Assembly (NCBI GenBank): GCA_958366945.1
Contig: CATXCY010000038.1
Span: forward strand, 1-27,121
Reading direction: 5' to 3'
Length of the DNA stretch: 27,121 bases
Source: Bruticola sp004554425
GTDB lineage: Bacteria > Vulcanimicrobiota > Xenobia > Xenobiales > Xenobiaceae
A program made the translations under genes and the position numbers. A model generated the notes under the pieces. The model saw only the letters and a list, made by a program, of their open reading frames with translations, was not told the origin of the DNA and did not search any database. Each line of letters starts with the position of its first letter. Position 1 is the first letter of the stretch. Shown one piece after another: positions 1-7,925 of this stretch.

Positions 1-15
1 AAGGGGTAGATAATT

Positions 16-1296
16 ATGGCATTTTTTTCCAGATTGACTCAAGCATTCTCCTCTTCCATCTCTCGCGAAGAACCGGCACCGGCGCCAGAAGAAAAAAAAG
101 TTGTCGCTGTACCCAATTCGCCAGAAATGTCTATAGCTGCTGATAGTTATGAAGCTCCTGACGTTTCAATTGTAGAAACTGTCGAAGAGGAACCCGAACC
201 GGAAGAGTTACCTTTAATTGAGGTGCCGAACGACTATAACCAAGATGATCTATTACGCATTTTGGTTACCAACAAAGGATCCGACTTGCACTTATCTGTT
301 GGTGAAGTGCCCATGTTTCGTATCAGTGGCGATTTGCATCGCTCAACTTGTCCAGTTTTGACTAATGAGAAGGCCAAAGAGCTTCTTGCACCCTTAGTAA
401 GTGTGGAGCGTTGGGAAGCTTTTGAAAAATGCGGCAATCTTGATTTCGCTTACGAAATTCCTGGTTTAGCTCGTTTCCGTGGCAATTTCTTTAAACAAAA
501 ATACGGTTTAGCCGCTGTTTTTCGTGAAATTCCCAGTCGCATTCCCACTATTGATGAAATGCATCTTCCCGAGGTGCTAAAAAAAATCGCCATGTTCAAG
601 AAGGGCATCGTTTTGGTAACCGGCCCCACTGGCTCAGGTAAATCTACCACTATGGCGGCTATGCTCGATTATGTAAATAAAAATCGCGGTGCTCACATCA
701 TTACTATTGAAGATCCTGTTGAGTTTACGCACAAAAATCAACAATGTATTATCGATCATCGTGAAGTAGGCGCCCATGCCAATACGTTTGCTGAAGCTTT
801 AAGAGCTTCTTTACGTGAAGATCCCGACATTGTCTTGGTTGGCGAAATGCGCGATTTAGATACAATTTACAATGCTATTAAAGCTGCCGAAACTGGCGCT
901 TTAGTCTTTGGTACTTTGCACACCAACTCTGCGGCCAAAACGATCGATCGTATTATTGACGTTTTCCCTGCTAAGCAGCAAGATACCATCCGCGCTATGC
1001 TCAGTGAATCTATTAAGGCGGTAGTAGCTCAGCTTTTACTTAAGAAAATTGGTGGCGGTCGCGTAGCTGTGCACGAGATCCTTATTTCTCAGGCTGGCTT
1101 TTCTAATATTATTCGTGAGGGCAAAACTTCTCAAATCAATAATTATATTCAAACAGGTAAAGAGGCAGGTATGCAAACCATGGATTCTGCTTTAATTAAG
1201 CTGTTAGAAGATGGGCTTATCGATAAGAATACGATTAAAGAATTTTGCCACGATCCCAACACATTTCGCAGTTACGGCATCGATTTGGACAAATAA
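16..1296 (+). CDS. pilT: PilT-type pilus retraction ATPase with acidic N-terminal extension (PilT paralogue 1)
   Basis: This is a hexameric AAA-type ATPase of the type II/IV secretion family that powers depolymerisation of type IV pili from the cytoplasmic side of the inner membrane. Visible motifs are Walker A GPTGSGKST (G203 to about S210, K209), an Asp box TIEDPVEF, Walker B with GEMRD (G276, E277) and a His box TLHTNSA (H302). All catalytic residues are present. At 426 residues it is longer than the usual roughly 345-370, because the first 75 or so residues are a Glu/Pro-rich, probably disordered extension. The start is supported by an AGGGG-like ribosome site within the first nine bases of the window. 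It heads a co-directional cluster with FHA, FtsW/RodA and PBP genes; no pilB, pilC or pilin gene is in view. Identification as PilT family is firm; PilT versus PilU role is not resolved. Confidence 0.93.
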   Translation: MAFFSRLTQAFSSSISREEPAPAPEEKKVVAVPNSPEMSIAADSYEAPDVSIVETVEEEPEPEELPLIEVPNDYNQDDLLRILVTNKGSDLHLSVGEVPMFRISGDLHRSTCPVLTNEKAKELLAPLVSVERWEAFEKCGNLDFAYEIPGLARFRGNFFKQKYGLAAVFREIPSRIPTIDEMHLPEVLKKIAMFKKGIVLVTGPTGSGKSTTMAAMLDYVNKNRGAHIITIEDPVEFTHKNQQCIIDHREVGAHANTFAEALRASLREDPDIVLVGEMRDLDTIYNAIKAAETGALVFGTLHTNSAAKTIDRIIDVFPAKQQDTIRAMLSESIKAVVAQLLLKKIGGGRVAVHEILISQAGFSNIIREGKTSQINNYIQTGKEAGMQTMDSALIKLLEDGLIDKNTIKEFCHDPNTFRSYGIDLDK

Positions 1297-1358
1297 TGGC
1301 ATCGATGGAATAGGGCAGGCTCGTCTTTTAGTTGAGCTTGCTCCTACGACTGTCGCAT

Positions 1359-1363
1359 GGAGG
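1359..1363 (+). promoter_or_regulatory. Ribosome binding site fixing a TTG start for the FHA gene
   Basis: A GGAGG core lies 5 nt before a TTG at 1369. The upstream ATG at 1357 overlaps this site and has no Shine-Dalgarno sequence of its own, so TTG 1369 is the better start. Confidence 0.65.
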
Positions 1364-1368
1364 TCGGT

Positions 1369-2043
1369 TTGGGACAAGAGATTTCCGAAGGAATTCTGTA
1401 TTTTCTAAAATTTCCGCTTTTGGGACTGATTTGTGCTTTTGTAGTTGTCTCTTTGCGGATTATATATCAGGGAATGCCTAAAGCCGAGCCTCCTTCCGAA
1501 AGAAAACAAAGTAGCAATCGATCTACACAAGCAGATCTGTCTGTTGAAGAAATGGCCAAAGCCGATAGCAAAATTAGGAAAAGCTTAAGCTCGGCTGTCT
1601 CTGGCACTCTGGCAGCTGTAAATTCAGATCAAGAAGAAAAGACTGAATTCAATTTATCTTACGCTCCCACTGTAGTTGATATGCCAGCTGTGGGCAGTTC
1701 TCGTGAGCAATTGGTTGCCATAAAAAAATCGGCCACGATTGCTGCGACCGTTTCTGGTCGTCATTTGTTGGTGGATAGTCCCTATCTAGCAGAAAAAAGT
1801 TTGCCTATAGGACAAACTATGGTATTTGGACGTTCTCCTGAATGTGATGTTTGCTTAGCTGGTAATTTCGTTTCCGGTCGTCATGCTAGGTTATCAATCG
1901 ATCCTAGTGGAGTTGTTCTTGAAGATTTGGGCAGCGCTAACGGAACTTTTTGTAATGGAGAATTGCTTACTACGCCGGTATACTTGAAAGATGGCGACGA
2001 GTTCTCCATAGACGATAGTAAGTTTGTCTACAAGCAAAGTTAG
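1369..2043 (+). CDS. Membrane-anchored FHA domain protein
   Basis: The protein is about 224 residues. It has a short hydrophobic segment near the N-terminus (roughly residues 9-28, LKFPLLGLICAFVVVSL), a polar linker and a C-terminal FHA domain (about residues 149-220). FHA hallmarks are visible: the GR pair after beta-3 (FGRSPE, around residue 154), SGRH, and SANGTFCNG. FHA domains bind phosphothreonine peptides, so the domain should face the cytoplasm and dock onto phosphorylated division or wall-synthesis partners. The gene sits 72 bases after pilT and 13 bases before the FtsW/RodA gene. In Actinobacteria and many Bacillota, FHA proteins occur in the same place beside RodA/FtsW and PBP genes, usually with Ser/Thr kinases; no kinase is in this window. 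The TTG start is chosen from the ribosome site; an in-frame ATG at 1357 is the alternative. Confidence 0.85.
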   Translation: MGQEISEGILYFLKFPLLGLICAFVVVSLRIIYQGMPKAEPPSERKQSSNRSTQADLSVEEMAKADSKIRKSLSSAVSGTLAAVNSDQEEKTEFNLSYAPTVVDMPAVGSSREQLVAIKKSATIAATVSGRHLLVDSPYLAEKSLPIGQTMVFGRSPECDVCLAGNFVSGRHARLSIDPSGVVLEDLGSANGTFCNGELLTTPVYLKDGDEFSIDDSKFVYKQS

Positions 2044-2056
2044 GTCTTAAAAAAGT

Positions 2057-3454
2057 ATGTGTGCTAATTCACGTCGTTGGGGAGCCTTGCTTATGCTTAT
2101 AGTAACTGCCATATTGGCCTATGGTAGTTACTGGCTGGTCTTAATTTCCCCAAGCTATTCCATGGAATTGGAAAATGCTTATGAGCCTTGCAAATATGCT
2201 GCTATTATAGCTATTTCAGGGTGGATAGCTTGGGCCATTTTGGCTTTATCTCCTCAAAGGGGAGACAATTTTTTTATTCCAGGTGCTCTATTTTTAACTA
2301 GTGTGAGCTGGCTGGAAATATATAGTCTTGGTTTTCGCAACCCTTTATACAGCAGTCAGGGGCCGCGTCAAGCCATCTCTGTGGCTGTAGCGCTGTTGCT
2401 TATGCTGCTTACTATTCTTCTACTAAGAAATTATCGCCTATTGGAAGAATATAAGTATTTATTTTTAAGTGGTGGCGTAATTGCCCAGCTGGCAGTAATG
2501 ATCTTCGGTGCAGCTGCCAATGGAGCTCGACTGTGGTTCAATATAGGTGGCTTTAGTTTACAGCCTGGTGAATTTACTAAAATTTGTTTCATAATATTTT
2601 TTGCCGCTTATTTACGTCAATTTAGCCCTTGGATGAGTCTGGGAATTACTTTCGGAAAAGAAAGTCGTCTGTCGCGTAAAGCTTTGCTTATTTTGGGACT
2701 TTCGATGGCTGTAGCTGAATTAGTATTAGTAGCTCAGCGCGATTTAGGAGCAGCTTTATTGCTCTTCGGCATTTTTATAGCAATGTTTTTTATTGCTACG
2801 GGGCGAGCCGATATTGTTGCCATTACAGCGTTGCTTTCTTCTGGTGGAGCTTATGCGTGTTGGAAGTTTTTCGACCACGTACAAGTACGCGTTGCCAATT
2901 GGCTCGATCCTTTTGCGGATATAGGCAATAACGGATACCAGATGTGTCTAGCTCTATTTTGTTTGAATAATTCTGGATTTGATGGCGCTGGTTTGGGAAT
3001 GGGATATTCTGAAGTTATACCAGAAGTCAGTAATGACTTTGCCTTTGTTGCCATTACTGAGGACTTTGGAATGATAGGCTGCACCGCTTTAATACTTGGA
3101 ATTATTATTTTAGTGGAACGTTGTTTCGCCGTGGCCATGAGAGCTCAAGATCAGTTTGGCGTACTTTTGGCTTCAGGATTAGCCAGTTTATTCGCTTGGC
3201 AAAGTGCTATCATCATGTTAGGTGACACTAAAATTATTCCTATGACTGGTATTACTTTACCTTTCGTTTCTGCAGGTGGCAGTTCATTGGCTTCGAGCTT
3301 TATAATTTTAGGAATAATTTGGGCCATAGATTCTTCCAATGCTAAAGCTTATACTTCTGGATTGAGTAGTAAAGCCGGAAATAGTCAAGGCCAACTGCAA
3401 TCCGAATCGCAATCTGATAAAGTAAAAATTGATTCGGCTGAAAATGAGGAATAA
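2057..3454 (+). CDS. FtsW/RodA/SpoVE family peptidoglycan glycosyltransferase
   Basis: This is a polytopic SEDS-family membrane protein of 465 residues that polymerises lipid II into glycan strands together with a cognate class B penicillin-binding protein. SEDS signatures are visible: SLQPGEFTK (family form SLQPSEhhK), QRDLGAALL, GAGLGMG, the acidic loop VSNDFAFVAITEDFG and the C-terminal PMTGITLPFVSAGGSS. It is strongly hydrophobic with about ten membrane segments and ends in a polar, Ser/Gln-rich cytoplasmic tail. It starts 13 bases after the FHA gene with only a weak ribosome site, which suggests translational coupling. The transpeptidase gene follows 11 bases later, forming the usual SEDS-bPBP pair. 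Whether it acts in elongation (RodA) or division (FtsW) cannot be decided from sequence alone. Confidence 0.92.
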   Translation: MCANSRRWGALLMLIVTAILAYGSYWLVLISPSYSMELENAYEPCKYAAIIAISGWIAWAILALSPQRGDNFFIPGALFLTSVSWLEIYSLGFRNPLYSSQGPRQAISVAVALLLMLLTILLLRNYRLLEEYKYLFLSGGVIAQLAVMIFGAAANGARLWFNIGGFSLQPGEFTKICFIIFFAAYLRQFSPWMSLGITFGKESRLSRKALLILGLSMAVAELVLVAQRDLGAALLLFGIFIAMFFIATGRADIVAITALLSSGGAYACWKFFDHVQVRVANWLDPFADIGNNGYQMCLALFCLNNSGFDGAGLGMGYSEVIPEVSNDFAFVAITEDFGMIGCTALILGIIILVERCFAVAMRAQDQFGVLLASGLASLFAWQSAIIMLGDTKIIPMTGITLPFVSAGGSSLASSFIILGIIWAIDSSNAKAYTSGLSSKAGNSQGQLQSESQSDKVKIDSAENEE

Positions 3455-3465
3455 AAAGTAGCCTT

Positions 3466-4947
3466 ATGCCTGTGAAGAATAAAACAATTTCTGCCAAAGA
3501 AGCTATCGTTTCTACCAAAAAGAGAGTGCGCTTCGCCGCGTTTTTGTTTGCTTTACTGTTGATTTTGCCTCTTGTAAATGTAGCTAGATACGGAATTTTA
3601 GATGCTGACAATCTTAGCAAGCACAGAAATAATCCTATCTATAACGACAATTGGGAGGCAATGGGGCGCATTTTAGACAGACATTTTTCTCCTTTGGCTT
3701 TTTCTAAGGATCGCTCTCAAGAAGACGCTAAGGATACGCCGCGTAGCTATCCTCTGGGCGAATGTGCCTCTAATGTTGTCGGTTATAATAGTCCACAATA
3801 CAGCCGAGTTGGCTTAGAAGATGATCTAGCTGAACAAATTCGCGGCTTTAGTGTGCCGCGCACCCCTTGGGAAGCTTTTCGTTTATTCAATAAGCCAGAT
3901 AGAAATGGTGACGACGTAGTCACCACTTTGGATGCTTCTTTGCAAACCGAAATTTTTAATTATATGGTTGGCTATAGAGGCGCTGCGGTCGTTATCGATG
4001 TTAGAAACGGCGATATTTTGGCTATGGTTTCGCTGCCGTCTTACGATCCCAACAAATTTGGTATTGACGGATATTGGGCGAGAATGAACAGTGACAATGA
4101 AGCAGCTTGCCTTTTGGATAGAGCCAAACAAGGATATTATCCTCCGGGATCGGTTTTCAAACCCTTAATTATGGCTGCTTGCTTAGAAGATGGTCTAACT
4201 AGGTGGAATGATACTTTTCACTGTGATAGAGGATTCTGGGCCGGAAATTATTTCGTCAGTTGCTTGGGCGATCATGGAGATGTCACCTTAAATGAAGCTC
4301 TGACTTATTCTTGCAACGCCGCTTTTGGAAAATTAGGAATGGCCATGCAAATGCCCAAAATTCGCGCTTGGATGAAAAAGTTTAAACTTGATCAAAAGAT
4401 GGCCTTTGTGCCAGGAGCAGCTCCAGCTAGGTTGCCAGAAAGCGATACTATTTCCGCGCCGGCCGAGGCTGCCATAGGTCAAGCCGACATATTGGTTTCT
4501 CCTTTGCATATGGCCAGAGTCGCTGCCGTTATTGCTAGAGGTGGAGTGGATATAGAGCCCAGGTTATTGCGCGGCCAGATCCGTTCTACATTTAAAGGAC
4601 TTCATACAGTATGGACTTGTCCAGAAGGAAAACAAGAACGTATTATTTCCGCCGATACAGCTTCTTTGGTTGCTTTATCTATGCGCAATGTCGTTAGAGA
4701 AGGGACTGGCATGGCCGCACAAATTCCCAATGTGCCTGTGGCTGGCAAAACTGGGTCGGCAGAAAACCCTCACGGCGCTACCCATGCTTGGTTTATAGGC
4801 TATGCTCCGGCCGGCAGACCGCGTTATGCTGTTTCTGTTATTGTGGAAAATCGTGGTGGCGGAGGAGTTGTGGCTGCTCCGGTGGCCAAATTTATTTTGG
4901 AAGAAGCTCTAAAGCTTAAAGATGCTGATCCACTACCCGCTGAATAA
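3466..4947 (+). CDS. Class B penicillin-binding protein (PBP2/PbpA-type transpeptidase)
   Basis: This is a 493-residue transpeptidase that cross-links peptidoglycan outside the membrane. It has one N-terminal membrane segment (about residues 21-41), a short dimerisation region and a transpeptidase domain. The three catalytic motifs are visible: SxxK as SVFK (S229, K232), SxN as SCN (S282-N284) and KTG (K428) followed by SAENP. The spacing is normal for the family. The N-terminal pedestal is short compared with MrdA/PBP2 of Proteobacteria and is closer to PbpA of Actinobacteria and Bacillota. It is the last gene of the pilT-FHA-SEDS cluster and is the natural partner of the SEDS glycosyltransferase just upstream. 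Nothing suggests inactivation. Confidence 0.92.
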   Translation: MPVKNKTISAKEAIVSTKKRVRFAAFLFALLLILPLVNVARYGILDADNLSKHRNNPIYNDNWEAMGRILDRHFSPLAFSKDRSQEDAKDTPRSYPLGECASNVVGYNSPQYSRVGLEDDLAEQIRGFSVPRTPWEAFRLFNKPDRNGDDVVTTLDASLQTEIFNYMVGYRGAAVVIDVRNGDILAMVSLPSYDPNKFGIDGYWARMNSDNEAACLLDRAKQGYYPPGSVFKPLIMAACLEDGLTRWNDTFHCDRGFWAGNYFVSCLGDHGDVTLNEALTYSCNAAFGKLGMAMQMPKIRAWMKKFKLDQKMAFVPGAAPARLPESDTISAPAEAAIGQADILVSPLHMARVAAVIARGGVDIEPRLLRGQIRSTFKGLHTVWTCPEGKQERIISADTASLVALSMRNVVREGTGMAAQIPNVPVAGKTGSAENPHGATHAWFIGYAPAGRPRYAVSVIVENRGGGGVVAAPVAKFILEEALKLKDADPLPAE

Positions 4948-5018
4948 TTTGTTTTGTCTATAATTTAAGCTTTTAATTAGGCAGGCTTTTTTATATTGGC
5001 GAGCGAAGCAGCAAGTTC

Positions 5019-5050
5019 TGCGTTGAAAAGCAAAACGCATTTTTGATTTT
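5019..5050 (+). terminator. Possible intrinsic terminator after the wall-synthesis cluster
   Basis: Arms TGCGTT (5019-5024) and AACGCA (5034-5039) form a 6-bp stem with a 9-nt loop, followed by a T-rich run broken by GA. The stem is short, so termination may be partial. Confidence 0.45.
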
Positions 5051-5068
5051 TGTACAAATTGTCGTAAT

Positions 5069-5091
5069 CCCTTAGGCCCTTTGGCTTAGGG
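5069..5091 (+). promoter_or_regulatory. Hairpin in the serC leader
   Basis: CCCTTAGG... pairs with ...CTTAGGG in an imperfect stem (one T-T mismatch and one bulge) with a CTTT loop, ending about 37 bases before the serC start. It may stabilise the leader or mark the 5' end of the mRNA. It has no T-run and is not a terminator. Confidence 0.4.
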
Positions 5092-5111
5092 AATATAAGA
5101 ATAACCTATAT

Positions 5112-5117
5112 GGAGGG
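5112..5117 (+). promoter_or_regulatory. Ribosome binding site fixing the serC start
   Basis: GGAGGG lies 10 nt before ATG 5128. The earlier in-frame ATG at 5110 overlaps the site and cannot use it, so 5128 is preferred. Confidence 0.7.
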
Positions 5118-5127
5118 TCATGTAGTA

Positions 5128-6234
5128 ATGACTTGTGAATGTGAGAAGCGCGTATTCAATTTCTCGGCTGGTCCGGCTGTTTTGCCTTTGTCCGCTTTGA
5201 AAGAGGCTCAGCGCGATTTAGTATGCTATCCCGGCGCTGGCGCTTCCGTCATGGAACTTTCTCACCGCGGTAAAGTTATCGACGGTATTATCAAAACCGC
5301 CGAAGCCAGACTTCGTCGCCTTTTGAATATCCCTGACAATTATTATGTAATGTTCTTGCAGGGTGGCGCTACCACTCAGTTCAGTATGGTTCCCGTCAAC
5401 TTCTTAGGTGAGAACGGTGCCGACTACCTCGAACAGGGTACTTGGTCCAAGAAGGCTGCTGTTGAAGCCAGACGCGTAGGTAACGTCAATGTTGTTTGGT
5501 CCGGTAAAGACAGCAACTACAGCACCTTGCCTCAAGACGGCGACTACAAGGTTCGTCCCGAAGCCTCCTACTTCCACGTAACTTCCAACGAAACTATCCA
5601 CGGTATCGAATTCCACCGTGAGCCCGCTTCCTACGGCGTACCTATGGTATGTGACTCTTCTTCCGACTTCTTGAGCCGTCCTATGGACGTAACCAAGTAC
5701 GGTTTAATCTATGCTGGCGCTCAGAAGAACGTAGGTCCGGCTGGCGTGACCTTATCCATCATGTCTGACGACTTCTACAAGAGACTTATTCCCGATGAGA
5801 AGCGTCCCATCATGATGAACTACAAGACTCATGTTGAAAACAACTCTCTTTACAATACTTGCCCTGTATTTGCCATCTACATGGTCGGTTTAGTATTGAA
5901 GTGGTTAGAAGAAGAAATTGGCGGTCTCGACAAGATGTACGAGCTCAACAAGAAGAAAGCTGCTCTTCTTTACAAAGCTCTCGATGATAGCAATGGCTTC
6001 TACGCTCCTCACGCTGCTAAAGCTGACCGCTCTTTGATGAACGTAACTTGGCGCTTGCCCAGTGAAGACCTGGAGAAGAAGTTCGCCCAGGAAGCTGAAG
6101 CTGCCGGTATGATTGGCCTTAAGGGTCACAGATCCGTTGGTGGTATCCGCGCCTCCATCTACAACGCTTTCCCTTACGAGGGTGTAGAGCGCTTAGTAGA
6201 ATTCATGGCCGACTTCCAGCGCCACAACGCCTAA
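5128..6234 (+). CDS. serC: Phosphoserine aminotransferase
   Basis: SerC is a PLP-dependent class V aminotransferase that converts 3-phosphohydroxypyruvate and glutamate to 3-phosphoserine (serine biosynthesis), and can serve pyridoxal phosphate synthesis. The N-terminus VFNFSAGPAVLP is the family signature, and the pyridoxal lysine is in YAGAQKNVGPAG (K200 counting from 5128). HGIEF and the C-terminal region SVGGIRASIYNA (phosphate-binding arginines) are also present. The length of 368 residues is normal. Codon use differs visibly from the neighbours: C-ending codons (TAC, AAC, TTC, TCC) dominate, which indicates strong translational selection and high expression. The gene stands alone between a possible terminator and a good one. 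The start at 5128 is chosen from the ribosome site. Confidence 0.97.
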   Translation: MTCECEKRVFNFSAGPAVLPLSALKEAQRDLVCYPGAGASVMELSHRGKVIDGIIKTAEARLRRLLNIPDNYYVMFLQGGATTQFSMVPVNFLGENGADYLEQGTWSKKAAVEARRVGNVNVVWSGKDSNYSTLPQDGDYKVRPEASYFHVTSNETIHGIEFHREPASYGVPMVCDSSSDFLSRPMDVTKYGLIYAGAQKNVGPAGVTLSIMSDDFYKRLIPDEKRPIMMNYKTHVENNSLYNTCPVFAIYMVGLVLKWLEEEIGGLDKMYELNKKKAALLYKALDDSNGFYAPHAAKADRSLMNVTWRLPSEDLEKKFAQEAEAAGMIGLKGHRSVGGIRASIYNAFPYEGVERLVEFMADFQRHNA

Positions 6235-6289
6235 TAAATCTATCTTCAAATAGACGCCAAACAGCTTGCTGAGAGGCGGATACAGAAAA

Positions 6290-6338
6290 AGAACTTGCCT
6301 TATTGGTAGACAAACAATTTGGCATGTTCTTTTTTTTC
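6290..6338 (+). terminator. Intrinsic terminator after serC
   Basis: AGAAC-T-TGCC (6290-6299) pairs with GGCA-T-GTTCT (6321-6330) through one T-T mismatch and is followed by eight T residues. The A-run before the first arm could extend the stem. Confidence 0.78.
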
Positions 6339-6364
6339 GCAAGAAATAGCTGATAAACCAAGAA

Positions 6365-6383
6365 ACATCGAGTGGGGCGATGT
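6365..6383 (+). promoter_or_regulatory. Small hairpin in the leader of the TrkA-type gene
   Basis: ACATCG (6365-6370) pairs perfectly with CGATGT (6378-6383) around a 7-nt AGTGGGG loop, about 40 bases upstream of the start codon. Its role is unknown. Confidence 0.35.
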
Positions 6384-6424
6384 GTCGTTCAACAATTACT
6401 TCAATAGCATAGAGGGGCAGAAAG

Positions 6425-7924
6425 ATGAGTGAAGGCAAACTGGAAATATCCAATCAGGCTGTATCTATAGGCATGAAGCTGCCTTTAGCCAAGCAAACGG
6501 AAAAGCCCAAAGCTTTAGTTGTCGGACTGGGAAGAGTAGGCAGAGAGATTGCCAAGAGATTGCGCTCCTCTTGGCGCGTTATTGCTATTGATAAAGACGC
6601 TGAAGTAGTAGAGCAATATCGTCAAAGCTTAGGCGAAAATGCCGAGGTTGAAGTTCTGTGTGGCGATGTCTCCAGTCTTTTAGTTTTGCGTCGGGCCAAA
6701 GCTAACGAAGTAAAAATGGCAGTAGCTGTTTTAGGAGATGATGAGGCAACGGAAATTTTTTGCAACTTAATGCAAAAAGAATTTTCAGTTCCTTTCCTTT
6801 ATGCTCAAGTTATCAGCGAAGAAAAAGCTCCTATCATAAAAAAGACGGGGGCGGAAGTCAGTTGTCGCAGTTCTGTAATGGCTTCAGTTATGTTGGCCCA
6901 AATCGATTCGTCCCGCAAGATTGCCGAAAATATCGGCTTGGGAATGGGTGAAATTTCCGAAGTAAAAATTTTGCCTCACTCGGCTGTAATTGGCCGCTCC
7001 CTTATGCAACTTCACCCCCAGGCTTATTTGGTCGGTGCTATCTACCGAGGTGGTAAATTAGTCGTTCCGCATGGCAATACAGTATTTGAAGCCGAAGACA
7101 GAGTGGTTTTAATTGGTGATCCTGTAGTATTGCCACGTGTCGCTGCTTATTTTCGCAGTGGCTTTTCCAATTTCCCCATGCCTTACGGGTCTCAATTTAT
7201 GACTTTAGGCTACGGGGAAAAGCCTCCTGTAGAAGTTGAAACAGAAGCTGTTTGGTTGGCCAAAAGCGTAAAAGATGATGATAAAGCCGATATTGAGCCT
7301 TTAGCTTGGCAAGTCCCTGGAAAAAAACAGTCTGATTTACATAAAATTTTAGAAGAAAATGATTGCGGATGCTTGGTAGTGCCCAGTACTTCTTTTAATA
7401 TGTGGCAGACAATGGGACTTTTAAATTGTAAATTGATGGAGTTGCTCAATAAGGCCAATCGTCCTTGCCTAGTTGCTCGAGGCTCCTTCCCTTATAAGCG
7501 AATCGTCCATGTCGTTACTCCAGAACATCCGCGCAGCTTGGAATTGGCTTTGGGTTTAGTACGCTCTTTAGGAGTGCCTTTTATTTGCTTAGCTGTAAAG
7601 CCGGAAGAAATGGTCGCCGGAGAAGAACAAAATAAAGAATTACAAAATAGCTTGCAAAAAGCGGTTAGAATAGCTTCTTTGTATTCAGTTACAGCTGAAA
7701 GCGTATGCTTAGACGGCAACCCTGTCCACAAAGTTGTAGAATTTTTGCAAGCTTCGGATTTATTAGTTATTGCTCATCGCCAAAATCATCGCTTTTCTTT
7801 AATTTCTCCTGATGTATCACGACAAATAATCATGCGTGCTGATTGCTCGGTGATGGTCTTGCCCCATGGAGGCAAAATAGACTATGCCAAATCGGTCAAC
7901 GTAAATGGGGGAGGAGCACAGTAA
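6425..7924 (+). CDS. TrkA-N/TrkA-C (RCK) regulator fused to a Usp-like C-terminal region
   Basis: The protein has 499 residues. Residues about 28-150 form a TrkA-N (RCK) Rossmann domain with the dinucleotide motif GLGRVG (G34, G36, G39) and an acidic residue (D56) at the end of the second strand, as expected for NAD(H) binding. Residues about 165-235 resemble a TrkA-C domain (HPQAYLVGAIYRGG...DRVVLIGDP). The rest, about 280-485, looks like universal stress protein (UspA-fold) sequence, with strand-rich blocks such as RIVHVVTP and VVEFLQASDLLVIAHR. Proteins of this kind gate K+ or Na+/H+ transporters in response to nucleotides. The antiporter gene begins one base after its stop, so this is most likely the regulatory subunit of that transporter. 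The Usp assignment rests on general pattern, not on a strict motif. Confidence 0.85.
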   Translation: MSEGKLEISNQAVSIGMKLPLAKQTEKPKALVVGLGRVGREIAKRLRSSWRVIAIDKDAEVVEQYRQSLGENAEVEVLCGDVSSLLVLRRAKANEVKMAVAVLGDDEATEIFCNLMQKEFSVPFLYAQVISEEKAPIIKKTGAEVSCRSSVMASVMLAQIDSSRKIAENIGLGMGEISEVKILPHSAVIGRSLMQLHPQAYLVGAIYRGGKLVVPHGNTVFEAEDRVVLIGDPVVLPRVAAYFRSGFSNFPMPYGSQFMTLGYGEKPPVEVETEAVWLAKSVKDDDKADIEPLAWQVPGKKQSDLHKILEENDCGCLVVPSTSFNMWQTMGLLNCKLMELLNKANRPCLVARGSFPYKRIVHVVTPEHPRSLELALGLVRSLGVPFICLAVKPEEMVAGEEQNKELQNSLQKAVRIASLYSVTAESVCLDGNPVHKVVEFLQASDLLVIAHRQNHRFSLISPDVSRQIIMRADCSVMVLPHGGKIDYAKSVNVNGGGAQ

Positions 7925-7925
7925 T

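Noticed and set aside
6240..6424. c-di-AMP (ydaO) riboswitch upstream of the ion-transport genes
   Set aside because: The space holds only the serC terminator and one 6-bp hairpin; the conserved core is absent.
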